From NCBI RefSeq assembly GCF_006539525.1, contig NZ_BJNE01000003.1, positions 124,001-188,000 on the forward strand: DNA of 64,000 bases, given 5' to 3'. The first letter of the stretch is position 1. Every line of letters starts with the position of its first letter. Below, piece by piece: positions 47,719 through 59,743 of this stretch. The DNA is from Glutamicibacter nicotianae. Lineage in GTDB: Bacteria > Actinomycetota > Actinomycetes > Actinomycetales > Micrococcaceae. The notes below the pieces were generated by a model. It did not search any database and had not been told where the DNA came from. It saw nothing but the letters and a program-made list of their open reading frames with translations. The translations under genes were made by a program, and so were the position numbers.

Positions 47719-48861
47719 CTAGACGGCCTTCATTCGGCTCACGTTTTCCTGCACCACGGCCTTGAAGTCCCCGCCCGCAGCCGCAAAAGTATTGCGCTGC
47801 AGCTGGTATTCGGCACCGCGCTCGATCAAGCGGATGATGCCCTGCAATTCTTCGGAGCACCCCAGCTGCTCGGCGATCGGCGCCAGTCGCTTGACCTCTG
47901 AGCGCAGGTGGTCGGTCACCAGCATCTCATCGCCCTGCGCATTGAGGATGATGATGGCATCCAGTCCGTAGCGGGCGGCGCGCCACTTGTTCTCCACACG
48001 GAACCAGGCCGGCATGACCGGAATCTTGTAGCCGGCTTCGATGGACAGCGACATGTCGTGCACCAGGCACTGGGTCAGCGCGGTGATCGCGGCAATGTCC
48101 TCCAGCGAGCTGACGCCATCGCAGATGCGCATTTCCACGGTGCCCAAACGCGGCACCGGTCGCACATCCCAACGGATTTCCGAGACATCGTCAATGACCC
48201 CGGTGTGCAGCATGTCTGCCACGTGGGCTTCGTACTCGGACCACGAATCGAAGTGGAAAGGAATCCCTGCCGCCGGCAGCTGCTGGAACATCAGCGAACG
48301 CTGCGACGCGTAGCCGGTGTCTTCCCCGCCCCAGTAGGGGCTGGAAGCGCTGAGGGCCTGGAAATGCGGCTGGTAGTTGATCAGCCCGTCGGTGATGGGC
48401 AGAGCCTTCTCGCGGTCATCGAGTCCCACATGTACGTGCACGCCGTAGATCACCATCTGCCGTCCCCACCACTGGGTACGGTCAATCAGCTTGGCGTAGC
48501 GGTCTTTGTCCGTCACCGGCTGCAAGGTCGGTGCGGCAAACGGATGCGAACCTGCAGAGTACAAGTCCACCCCGTGATTGCCCGCCACCTCGTTGAGCAT
48601 GCGCACATTGGTGCGCAGTTCCTCGGCCGCATCGGCCACGGTGGTGTGGACGCCGGTGACTACCTCGACGGTATTCATCAGCAGCTCCGGCTTCACCGTG
48701 GGATGCTCTTCATCATGGGGGAGGCCGGCCTCGTCCTTAAGCTGGTTGAGAATGTTCTCGGCAACCGAGCACAAGTCCGCACTTTCGCGATTGACCAAGG
48801 CAATTTCCCACTCGACACCGATGGTGGATTGGGAAGACTGGGCGAACTCGATTTTCTGCAC
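47719..48861 (-). CDS. YbdK-family glutamate--cysteine ligase (carboxylate-amine ligase)
   Basis: 380 residues of the GCS2 fold: TIGVEWEIALVN, MVIYGVHVHVGLDDREKALPI, ALSASSPYWGGEDTGYASQR and VEMRICDGVSSLEDIAAIT. Family enzymes join gamma-Glu to Cys weakly; the physiological role in mycothiol-using actinobacteria is unclear. GTG 48861 is chosen because AGGAG lies about five bases upstream on this strand; the frame stays open 42 codons further with no family similarity. Convergent with the GntR gene (27-base gap). Confidence 0.9.
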   Translation of the reverse strand: MQKIEFAQSSQSTIGVEWEIALVNRESADLCSVAENILNQLKDEAGLPHDEEHPTVKPELLMNTVEVVTGVHTTVADAAEELRTNVRMLNEVAGNHGVDLYSAGSHPFAAPTLQPVTDKDRYAKLIDRTQWWGRQMVIYGVHVHVGLDDREKALPITDGLINYQPHFQALSASSPYWGGEDTGYASQRSLMFQQLPAAGIPFHFDSWSEYEAHVADMLHTGVIDDVSEIRWDVRPVPRLGTVEMRICDGVSSLEDIAAITALTQCLVHDMSLSIEAGYKIPVMPAWFRVENKWRAARYGLDAIIILNAQGDEMLVTDHLRSEVKRLAPIAEQLGCSEELQGIIRLIERGAEYQLQRNTFAAAGGDFKAVVQENVSRMKAV

Positions 48862-49016
48862 GGCGCTCCTATTGATGACATCTCGGACGGACTGCTCCGG
48901 AGCCGAACCAAACGGATGGAGTACGCACCGATTGCCCGGTGATTCTCCATAATTATTGTATGTATTGCGCCGCTCCCGCCAGGGCAATGTTCCGGTGGGA
49001 CCTGCGTCACCCCAGA

Positions 49017-50258
49017 TTAGTGCGGGATGACCTCGAATGCTACGCGCTTGTCTCCCAGACGGGCCAGGATCAGCGTGGCCTTGTTCTTGGCGCTCTTGGG
49101 AGTGCCCGCTAGCAGAATGCGCCGCAGTTCTTCCGGAGTGACGTCGACTCCGCGCTTCTTGATATCCAGCGTGCCGATGCCGTTCGATTTCACCCAGCTG
49201 CGCAGCTTCTTGACGTTGTAGTCGTGGACTGCCAGGACTTTGTAGCCGCGCGCAAACGGCGTGGAAATCTGCTGCTCATGGGTGAAGTAGGCAATATGCT
49301 CATCGAGCAGATGACCGCCAGTCTGCTCCAGCAACGTCGAAATCAGGTGGGAGCGGATCACTGCGCCATCTGGTTCGTAGATGTGCGCTTCCAAGTCGCC
49401 TACCGGTGCAGGCTGGTCATTCTCTGCAGTTTCAGCACTGGACAATTCGTGGGCGCCGTCCTTGTCAATCACCAGCGCGGCGCGGGCAATGTCCTTGCGC
49501 TTGAGCTTGCCGAACCAGAGGCAGGCCTCGATGACCGATCCATGGTCCGAGATCCAGACCGCCTCGGCATTCTCCGGGATCGCTTCATGAGGAAGGCCAG
49601 GGCCCAGCTTCACTCCGACATCCAGCCCCGAGTCCACCAGTTTCTCCACGAAAGACAGCGGAGGGGAGAACGCCTCGGGGTCGAAGAGCCGACGGGTGCT
49701 CCCTTTCACGTCGGTGCGCCGCGCAGGATCCAGCCAGACACCATCAATGCCGGTCAGGTCCGTATCCTCGGCACTGCCGTGGATTACTTTGGCGTTGTCA
49801 AAGGGCATCAGGTTCAAGGTTGTGGCGGCCGCAGTCGTTTCATCCAGCTCAACGGCGGTGACCTGCAGTCCTGCGCTGGCAAGCGCAATCGAATCGGTGC
49901 CGATGCCGCATCCGAGGTCTGCCACATGGGTGGATCCGGCATTCGTGTAGCGGCGTGCATGCAGCCCTGCAATGGTCAGGCGGGTCGCTTGCTCCAATCC
50001 GGCCGGGGTCAGGACCAGCGAATCGGCGAATGGGCCGAATTTCACCCGAGCCCTGAATCGCAGCTCGGCCTGGGCCATGACAGCGCGGACCACCTTGGGG
50101 TCGTGGCCCTCCTTGCGCAGCTTCTCGTTAAGCGTCCAGGCGGCATCCTTTGAAGCCACCATGGATGGATCGATGGTGGAAAGCAGCTTCCAGCCATCTT
50201 CCGAAAGCAGAGCGGCGAATTGTTCAATCAGCGTGGAGTCATTTGAAGCCTGGGCCAT
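49017..50258 (-). CDS. Class I SAM-dependent methyltransferase (THUMP-like domain)
   Basis: 413 residues. An N-terminal helical region precedes a Rossmann methyltransferase core with DLGCGIGT (114-121), VELDE and DPARR (177-181). The C-terminal part (KLRSWVKSNGIGTLDIKKRGVDV) resembles the THUMP-like domain found in uncharacterised actinobacterial RNA methyltransferase-like proteins. Substrate unknown, RNA likely. TAGTCT ends six bases before the ATG on the minus strand, and there is no Shine-Dalgarno. Confidence 0.85.
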   Translation of the reverse strand: MAQASNDSTLIEQFAALLSEDGWKLLSTIDPSMVASKDAAWTLNEKLRKEGHDPKVVRAVMAQAELRFRARVKFGPFADSLVLTPAGLEQATRLTIAGLHARRYTNAGSTHVADLGCGIGTDSIALASAGLQVTAVELDETTAAATTLNLMPFDNAKVIHGSAEDTDLTGIDGVWLDPARRTDVKGSTRRLFDPEAFSPPLSFVEKLVDSGLDVGVKLGPGLPHEAIPENAEAVWISDHGSVIEACLWFGKLKRKDIARAALVIDKDGAHELSSAETAENDQPAPVGDLEAHIYEPDGAVIRSHLISTLLEQTGGHLLDEHIAYFTHEQQISTPFARGYKVLAVHDYNVKKLRSWVKSNGIGTLDIKKRGVDVTPEELRRILLAGTPKSAKNKATLILARLGDKRVAFEVIPH

Positions 50259-50692
50259 GAACCAAGACTATCGTCGATGAGCCTCGGGCATGTGCGGGCA
50301 TCGTGGTGCGTCCAGCCCGCAAAGAACGTGATCTATGTGACAAAAGCGCGTCATATTCGGAATTCACAGAATCACCGAGAAGGCATTGCCACGACTTGGT
50401 ACGCGGGCCGGGAGCACCCGGGAAAGAAGCATCTTGAAGCCGGAGGATCTGAAATCCGAAACGCGCTAGAGAAAGGGATGCTTTTCCATGAGCATCAAAT
50501 TGGTTAGAAAGCGTAATCCTTATTGCCATCTGGTGCATCCGACTAACAAGTAGAGCTCTCGCTGTTCTACAGTTCACCGTCGCCGTGCACGGGTTATCTG
50601 GACCGCGGAGCAGTATTGCCGGCAAGCGGGCAAACGCCTTCCGCAAAACGTGAAGTGATCCGCGTCGCATTCCGTCGCGCGACTGGTGTTGT
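50259..50692. other. Intergenic region upstream of the permease
   Basis: 434 bases between the divergent methyltransferase and permease genes. The left end holds the methyltransferase -10 (50265-50270, minus). Open frames across the region lack family features. Two tiny frames start after GAAAGGG (50471-50477): nine codons from ATG 50478 and 21 codons from ATG 50488 (stop at 50551-50553); they could be leader peptides, unproven. No recognisable riboswitch. Confidence 0.4.
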
Positions 50693-52270
50693 ATGGCATC
50701 TGTGATGAAACCTATGCAGCGAACGACAACGACGTCGACTATCGACCAAAAGACCGCGGCCGCTACGCCGGGGGATCCGGCGCCTCAGGCGCAGAACCAG
50801 CTCAAGCGCGGCATGAGCAGCCGCCACCTGCAGATGATCGCCATTGGCGGTTCCATCGGCACCGGGCTGTTCGTGGCCTCGGGCGGCACGATTGCCCAGG
50901 CGGGACCCGGCGGCGCATTGCTGGCCTATGCGGCCGTAGGACTCATGGTCTACCTGCTCATGCAGTCCCTGGGCGAGATGACCGCGAAGATCCCGGTGGC
51001 AGGATCCTTCCAGACCTTCGCCACCCGCTTCGTCTCTCCGTCCTTCGGATTCGCCATTGGCTGGAACTACTGGTTCAACTGGGCCATCACCGTCGCGGCG
51101 GAACTGGTCGCAGCCGGCATCGTGATGAGCTTCTGGCTGCCCGATGTTCCCGGTTGGGTCTGGGCAGGAGTCTTCCTGGTTGCGCTGACCGCATTGAACG
51201 CCCTGTCTGCCAAGGCCTTTGGCGAGGGGGAGTTCTGGCTGGCGCTGATCAAGGTGGCCACCGTCATCGCCTTCCTGGCCGCCGGCGTGCTGATGATCTT
51301 CGGCGTCCTCGGATCGCACGCCAATCCGCTGGCGAACTGGCACGAAGGCAAGGATGTATTCCATGGCGGCTGGCTGTCCATCGTCTCGGTATTCATGATT
51401 GCCGGTTTCTCCTTCCAGGGCACCGAGCTGGTGGGTGTAGCCGCCGGCGAAGCCAAGGATCCGCGACGCGAAGTGCCCAAGGCCATCCGCCGGGTGTTCT
51501 GGCGCATCATGCTCTTCTACATTGGCGCCATCTTCATCATCGGCTGCCTGATTCCCTTCACAGACCCGAGCCTGCTGGCCAGCGGCGAAGCGGACGTGGC
51601 ATCCTCGCCGTTCACCCTGGTCTTCGAGCGGGCCGGCATCGCCTTTGCCGCGGCTGCCATGAATGCCGTCATCCTCACCGCCATCCTGTCAGCCGGCAAT
51701 TCCGGGCTCTACGCGTCGACCCGCATGCTCTATGCCATGGCCCATGACGGCAAGGCGCCGAAAATCTTCGGGCGCACCAACTCTCGCGGCGTGCCGATCA
51801 TGGCGCTGCTGGCCACCGCGGCGGTCGGCCTGTTCGGATTCCTCACCGCGCTGGTGGGCCAGGGTGCGGCCTATACCTGGCTGCTGAACGTCTCGGGCCT
51901 GTGCGGGTTCATCGTCTGGGTGGGCATCGCCGTCTCCCATTACCGGTTCCGCCGCGGCTACCTCGCGCAGGGCTACAGCGCAAAGGACCTGCCCTATGTG
52001 GCCCCGCTCTTCCCGCTGGGGCCGATAGTCGCGTTCCTGATGCTCATCGCAGTGATCATCGGGCAGAACTACCAAGCGGTGCTCGCAGGCCATGCCCTGG
52101 AAGTGCTTTCGGCCTATATCGGCTTGCCGCTGTTCCTCGGGCTGTGGCTGGTGCATCGCATGGTGACCAAGTCCAAGCTGGTCAAGCTCACCGAGATGGA
52201 CCTGAATGCTCCGGAGGACATCGAGGAGTCCGCGGCTGTGCGCTCTGCGCGAACCGGTATGAAGAACTAG
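50693..52270 (+). CDS. APC-superfamily amino acid permease (LysP-like)
   Basis: 525 residues with 12 predicted membrane helices. RHLQMIAIGGSIGTGLFVAS starts TM1 with the substrate-binding GSIGTG; GWNYWFNWAITVAAELVAAG and FSFQGTELVGVAAGEAKDP are AAT-family signatures, closest in style to lysine-type permeases. The N-terminal 40 residues are polar. The start is uncertain: ATG 50693, 50705 and 50714 are in frame and none has a Shine-Dalgarno. Eight bases after its stop begins the groES CIRCE element. Confidence 0.9.
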   Translation: MASVMKPMQRTTTTSTIDQKTAAATPGDPAPQAQNQLKRGMSSRHLQMIAIGGSIGTGLFVASGGTIAQAGPGGALLAYAAVGLMVYLLMQSLGEMTAKIPVAGSFQTFATRFVSPSFGFAIGWNYWFNWAITVAAELVAAGIVMSFWLPDVPGWVWAGVFLVALTALNALSAKAFGEGEFWLALIKVATVIAFLAAGVLMIFGVLGSHANPLANWHEGKDVFHGGWLSIVSVFMIAGFSFQGTELVGVAAGEAKDPRREVPKAIRRVFWRIMLFYIGAIFIIGCLIPFTDPSLLASGEADVASSPFTLVFERAGIAFAAAAMNAVILTAILSAGNSGLYASTRMLYAMAHDGKAPKIFGRTNSRGVPIMALLATAAVGLFGFLTALVGQGAAYTWLLNVSGLCGFIVWVGIAVSHYRFRRGYLAQGYSAKDLPYVAPLFPLGPIVAFLMLIAVIIGQNYQAVLAGHALEVLSAYIGLPLFLGLWLVHRMVTKSKLVKLTEMDLNAPEDIEESAAVRSARTGMKN

Positions 52271-52278
52271 GGCAATGA

Positions 52279-52305
52279 TTAGCACTCACCTTGACCGAGT
52301 GCTAA
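52279..52305. promoter_or_regulatory. CIRCE element (HrcA operator)
   Basis: Perfect consensus: TTAGCACTC (52279-52287), nine bases, GAGTGCTAA (52297-52305). HrcA binds CIRCE to repress chaperonin genes until heat shock. TTGACC at 52291-52296 lies within it and serves as the -35. Confidence 0.97.
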
Positions 52306-52320
52306 AGCTCGTCCTAAAGT
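52291..52320 (+). promoter_or_regulatory. groES-groEL promoter
   Basis: TTGACC (52291-52296), 18 bases, TAAAGT (52315-52320). The -35 is inside the CIRCE spacer, so HrcA binding would exclude RNA polymerase. Confidence 0.75.
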
Positions 52321-52474
52321 CATGTGTGGGTGTCGCATTGGAAGTTGCATCTGCAGCTTGCAGCGTGGCACACCGCCTGACTGGATACCACCAACTGGCA
52401 CCGCGACGACGGTTGGTCCAATGCCATAGGGCGCACCCCTACAACCATTGGTTCATACACGAAAAGGAGAGACC

Positions 52475-52771
52475 ATGTCTGTCTCCATCAAGCCGCTCGA
52501 AGACCGCATTGTCATCAAGCAGGTCGAAGCCGTAACCACCACTGCTTCGGGCCTGGTCATCCCAGACTCCGCTAAGGAAAAGCCGCAGGAAGGCACCGTA
52601 GTTGCAGTAGGCCCAGGCCGCATCGACGACAACGGCAACCGCATTCCTCTGGATGTCGCAGAAGGCGACGTAGTCCTGTACTCGAAGTACGGCGGAACCG
52701 AGGTCAAGGTCGGCAACGAAGAGTACCTGGTGCTCTCGGCTCGCGACGTACTGGCAGTCGTCGTAAAGTAA
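52475..52771 (+). CDS. groES: Co-chaperonin GroES
   Basis: Heptameric lid of GroEL. 98 residues beginning [19 protein letters not shown]; mobile loop [19 protein letters not shown] and [23 protein letters not shown] precedes ATG 52475. Leader of about 150 bases from the CIRCE-controlled promoter; groEL follows after 33 bases. Confidence 0.98.
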   Translation: MSVSIKPLEDRIVIKQVEAVTTTASGLVIPDSAKEKPQEGTVVAVGPGRIDDNGNRIPLDVAEGDVVLYSKYGGTEVKVGNEEYLVLSARDVLAVVVK

Positions 52772-52786
52772 CGCCAACCTCTCTAA

Positions 52787-54409
<1,623 letters not shown>

Positions 54410-54445
54410 GGCCAAGCGTGAAGCATGGGCATTGTGCCCGTGCGC

Positions 54446-54497
54446 GAAAGCCGCCGCCGGGACCAGCCTCAAGCTGGTTCCGGTGGCGGCTTTCTCC
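54446..54497 (+). terminator. Terminator after groEL
   Basis: 22-position stem (54446-54467 with 54473-54494; two G-T pairs) around a CTCAA loop; the distal arm ends in CTTTC. One of the longest stems in the window. Confidence 0.88.
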
Positions 54498-54899
54498 ATG
54501 CTGCCTTCAGATAGCGAGACAGGTTGGAAAGCATGGAACCGGAAAAGCACGCTGGGTCCAAGCTGTGGCCAGGTAGTACCCTTGGCCAAGCTTCGAGCGG
54601 AGCGCCATGCATCTGGCAGAGTACATGCATCTTCCTGTCCTGAGCCGTAGCAACTGCCTTTTCGGCATCCCAATTGCGCCGCGTCGGGCCCAAGGCAAAT
54701 TGCGCCATTGCATGTTGGCATAGCCCGAGATGCGTGGTTTTGAGCATGAACCGCCGGAATTCCGGTGACATTTTTCCAAGGAGCCGCAACTAAACCATCA
54801 CAAGTCAGCACTATGGGAGCTTTCTGCACTCGAGGCAGAACAGTTGTGGAAAACGCTAGATGGGGAAGAACGCGTGGTGCGGATTGATAAGATGGTTGG
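54498..54899. other. Intergenic region groEL-acyltransferase
   Basis: About 400 bases. A 106-codon minus-strand frame (54469-54789) runs into the groEL terminator and shows no family features, so it is not called. The right end has the acyltransferase -10. Nothing else recognised. Confidence 0.5.
54888..54893 (+). promoter_or_regulatory. -10 box of leaderless acyltransferase mRNA
   Basis: TAAGAT ends six bases before TTG 54900; no Shine-Dalgarno precedes this start. Confidence 0.45.
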
Positions 54900-57062
54900 T
54901 TGTCTGACGTGATTCGAGAAGAAAGCGCCGAGGACCATTTCCTGTTCCCGACGAAAGCGCAGCCAGTGACCCATACCTTGGATCAACCTCGGAAAACCAC
55001 GGAACGTGCCGGTTTCCGAGTTGATTTGCAGGGACTTCGCGCCCTCGCAGTCCTGCTGGTGATGTGCTATCACATCTGGTTCTCCCGGGTCTCCGGCGGT
55101 GTGGACATCTTCTTGATGCTCTCCGCTTTCTTCCTGACTTCCTCCACTGCCCGGCGCATTGCCCGCGGGCAGCGCCCGCCCCTGCTGGACGGCTGGCTGC
55201 ATCGATTTTCCCGCCTGATCCCGCAAGCCGCGGTGGTCATCATAGGCGTGGTCATCGCTGCGTGGATCATCCTGCCAAGCACCCGTTGGCTGGAACTGAT
55301 TGACCAGTCCAATGCCTCCCTGTTCTATTGGCAGAACTGGTACCTCTCGAACCACCAGGTGGACTACTACGCCTTCAACACCGCTGCCGCCTCGCCGCTT
55401 CAGCATTTCTGGTCCTTGTCGGTCCAGGGCCAGATCTTCATCATCTGGCCGCTGGTGCTCGCCGGCAGCGCACTGGTCTGGAAGAAGTTCTTCTCCCGCC
55501 GCAGCTTCGCGCTGGTAGCCGGCAACGCCTTCGGTGCCATCTTCGTAGGCTCGCTGGCATATTCCATCCACATCACCGCCACCAACCAGCAGGTCGCGTA
55601 TTTCCACACTGGCGCGCGACTGTGGGAATTCGCGCTCGGCTCGCTGCTGGCTTTGGCCCTGCCATGGCTGTCCACCCTGCCGGAGAAGATCCGCCGCATT
55701 GGCGGCTGGGCAGGACTGGTCACCGTGATCGGCAGCGGTGCCGTGCTCGATGTGCAGGGACAGTTCCCGGGCTTCATGGCGCTGGTTCCCACCGTCGCCG
55801 CCGCGCTGGTGATTGCCGCCCCGGCTCCGCGCAGCTGGGCCAACCCATCCGGCCTGCTTTCCCTGCCCCCGCTGGTCAAGCTGGGCGACCTGTCCTACGG
55901 CATGTACCTGTGGCACTGGCCCATGCTGGTCTTCTACCTTGAGGTCTCCGGCAATGAGAAGGCCTCCTTCCTGGCTGGTGCCATCCTCATCGCGGCATCC
56001 ATCGGCGCCTCGTGGTGCACCACCAAGTTCATTGAGAAGCCGGCCATCGCCTGGCAGGCCAGCCCAAGCTTCTCGCGCTTGATACCGCAGGCCGGCTTCA
56101 AGCTGATCGCCCAGTTCGCGGTTGTTGCATTGGGAATTGGCGTAGCCAGCCTCCCTGTACTGGCATGGGAGAACAATGTCGAGCACCGCCGTGCCCTGGC
56201 TGCGGCGCAGACCGATACTGACAACCCCGGTGCCAACGCGACCGAGGACTGGGATCCATCGCCTGCTGCCTTGACCTTGCCGCTGGCCACCGAGCTGGAT
56301 AGCGAGTGGCAGACCCCGGGCATCGCCTGCGAAGGGCCCAACGCCCCCGAGGATAAGCGGATCCACTTCTGCGAGCAGGGCGGCGACTTTGACGGGGGAG
56401 CACCGGACCTGGTGCTGCTCGGCGATTCCCACATGCAGCACTGGTCTGCGGCGGCATCGGCAATGATCGAGGAAGCCGGCGGAAGCTGGATCCTGGTCTA
56501 CGAGCCAGGATGCCGCTACGGTTCCGATGCGGATCGCGTGGATGAAACCTGCTCCGACTTCCAGGATGCCGCGCAGGACTATGTCGCGGATTTGGCGCCG
56601 CAAATGGTGCTGACCACCGCCAGCAAAACCGTTGCTGCCCCGGATGCCATGCTGCGCAGCCCGGGAGAGCAGGAAACCTTGGTGGACAACTACGCCGAGA
56701 TGATCCAGCCGCTGCTGGATGCGGGAAGCCGCGTCATCGCGATGCGCGATACCCCGCGCTACACCTACTCCATTCCCGAATGCGTGGATTCCAACAAGGG
56801 CGAATTGGACAACTGCGATGGCTCGGCCGGCTACGCCTTGAATAGCGTGAACCCTGTAGAGCAGTTCCTGGATTCGAAGGATTACGGGAACCAGGTTGTT
56901 TCCCTCGACATGACGGGGTTGCTCTGCCCCGACGGGGTCTGCAAAGCTGTCATTGGAAATGTCCTGACGTATCTGGACGATTCGCACCTGTCCAAGACCT
57001 TCGTGCTCAGCGCCAAGCGCCAGTTCACCACCTCCTTCAAGGAAGCAACAAACTGGGAATAA
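54900..57062 (+). CDS. OatA-like acyltransferase with SGNH domain
   Basis: 720 residues. An N-terminal acyltransferase-3 membrane domain (about ten helices, residues 40-430; LQGLRALAVLLVMCYHIW with the catalytic-type His, SGGVDIFLMLSAFFLT, LGDLSYGMYLWHWPML) is fused to an extracellular SGNH hydrolase-type domain with GDSH (508-511) and DDSH (693-696). Such proteins O-acetylate cell-wall or exported polysaccharides. TTG start. It stands alone between groEL and guaB; its position near UDP-sugar and wall genes may be coincidental. Confidence 0.9.
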   Translation: MSDVIREESAEDHFLFPTKAQPVTHTLDQPRKTTERAGFRVDLQGLRALAVLLVMCYHIWFSRVSGGVDIFLMLSAFFLTSSTARRIARGQRPPLLDGWLHRFSRLIPQAAVVIIGVVIAAWIILPSTRWLELIDQSNASLFYWQNWYLSNHQVDYYAFNTAAASPLQHFWSLSVQGQIFIIWPLVLAGSALVWKKFFSRRSFALVAGNAFGAIFVGSLAYSIHITATNQQVAYFHTGARLWEFALGSLLALALPWLSTLPEKIRRIGGWAGLVTVIGSGAVLDVQGQFPGFMALVPTVAAALVIAAPAPRSWANPSGLLSLPPLVKLGDLSYGMYLWHWPMLVFYLEVSGNEKASFLAGAILIAASIGASWCTTKFIEKPAIAWQASPSFSRLIPQAGFKLIAQFAVVALGIGVASLPVLAWENNVEHRRALAAAQTDTDNPGANATEDWDPSPAALTLPLATELDSEWQTPGIACEGPNAPEDKRIHFCEQGGDFDGGAPDLVLLGDSHMQHWSAAASAMIEEAGGSWILVYEPGCRYGSDADRVDETCSDFQDAAQDYVADLAPQMVLTTASKTVAAPDAMLRSPGEQETLVDNYAEMIQPLLDAGSRVIAMRDTPRYTYSIPECVDSNKGELDNCDGSAGYALNSVNPVEQFLDSKDYGNQVVSLDMTGLLCPDGVCKAVIGNVLTYLDDSHLSKTFVLSAKRQFTTSFKEATNWE

Positions 57063-57150
57063 GTCACCATGGATACGGTGCGAAGCATGAGCTTGAACAC
57101 AGTGCACCACGAAGGAATAACTGGAACGCCAAAAGAGCTCTACCATTTAA

Positions 57151-58689
<1,539 letters not shown>

Positions 58690-58704
58690 ACGCATCTGAT
58701 AGGG

Positions 58705-58745
58705 AAACCCCACCAAGCAAAGAGTTCTGCTTGGTGGGGTTTTCG
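58705..58745 (+). terminator. Terminator after guaB
   Basis: 15-bp perfect stem (58705-58719 with 58728-58742), loop AAGAGTTC, then a short T-rich tail. Confidence 0.9.
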
Positions 58746-58956
58746 TTGCAGCTTTCGCCGGAGTTCTCACGACCACATGCCAATGTGCCAGTGGCAGCTA
58801 GGAGGTCGGTTGCCCAATGCCAGGAGCAATACGGTTCGCAGCGGGGCACGAGCCGAGGTGCCCACGGGCGCAACGCCGCAGGCAATGCGTTCAGAAACGA
58901 ATCAGGCTAGGGATGTTCGTGTTTCCTAGAGGTCTGGTGGCCGATGGGGTTCGTCT

Positions 58957-59511
58957 TCAGCTTTCGAATGGAGGCCAATCTTCACGAGTTGCCACGTATT
59001 TGAATTCTCCATCTTGTGTAACCACTGTGACAGAGCGAAGGTTCTTGTCCTGTTCTCCGACGCGGAGCATCGTGTTGCTGCCTACGTAGGCCAAATCGGA
59101 CCGGGCGTCGACTTCCCACTCATAGGGTTCAAGGGTAATCAGCAATTCACCGTATTCGGGCGCTTCAAAGGGAAGCATATGCCCATGTGGATCCGTTGGG
59201 TACCACTTCAAGAAATCCTCCGGCTCATCGATGTCCATGACAACGTCCTCCCAGCCCTCATTGATTTCGTCCATCCATTGCTGCATCTTTTCATCGGCCC
59301 AGTCCTGCAGCTCTTTGTCCGAATAGTCCTCGGATGCTTTCGAAGCCGTCGGTTCTGCAAGTGCTGGCAGTTCGGATGTTTCCTGTTGCCCAGGAGCAGG
59401 CTCGACTGCAGTTGTAGAGGCCCGGACCTGCTCAAATCCGGCAGAAGTGCAAGATGCCAAAGCCAGAGCTGCGATGGCAAGCAGAGGCAAACAGGTCAGC
59501 GATTTGCGCAC
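58957..59511 (-). CDS. Lipoprotein, function unknown
   Basis: 184 residues from GTG 59511. Signal peptide VRKSLTCLPLLAIAALAL with lipobox LASC, then a Thr/Pro/Glu-rich linker and an acidic, Trp-rich domain (QDWADEKMQQWMDEINEGW, DPHGHMLPFEAPEYGELLITL, VATREDWPPFES). No recognised family. GAAAG lies 7 bases upstream on this strand; the frame is open 95 codons further but that part has no signal. Divergent from the BtrH-like gene. Confidence 0.8.
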   Translation of the reverse strand: MRKSLTCLPLLAIAALALASCTSAGFEQVRASTTAVEPAPGQQETSELPALAEPTASKASEDYSDKELQDWADEKMQQWMDEINEGWEDVVMDIDEPEDFLKWYPTDPHGHMLPFEAPEYGELLITLEPYEWEVDARSDLAYVGSNTMLRVGEQDKNLRSVTVVTQDGEFKYVATREDWPPFES

Positions 59512-59743
59512 GGTTATCTTTCTGAAGAGGAGGGGAGTGATGCTAGACGTCAGGCTAAGGGAACACAGGGACAAAGACGCCTCATCGCGATCTAGTGGAC
59601 TCATGCGTGGGACTGACTTGTCCAGAAGCACAGTGCACAAGGCATCCAGTACCAGCGACCCCACGTAGAATGAAAGCTCGGCAATACCTCTCGGTGCGCG
59701 GGAACCACCCGCAAGTGAGCGAACGTCAACGAAGGACATCAAT

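Noticed and set aside
50239-50670. 143-codon minus-strand frame upstream of the methyltransferase
   Set aside because: Overlaps the methyltransferase start and its -10; no domain pattern.
54469-54789. Minus-strand frame between groEL and the acyltransferase, considered as a WhiB-like gene
   Set aside because: Lacks the four-Cys WhiB pattern and runs into the groEL terminator.
54798-57146. 782-codon minus-strand open frame opposite the acyltransferase
   Set aside because: Composition is Gly/Gln/His/Arg-rich with no domain pattern; the plus-strand gene has clear motifs.
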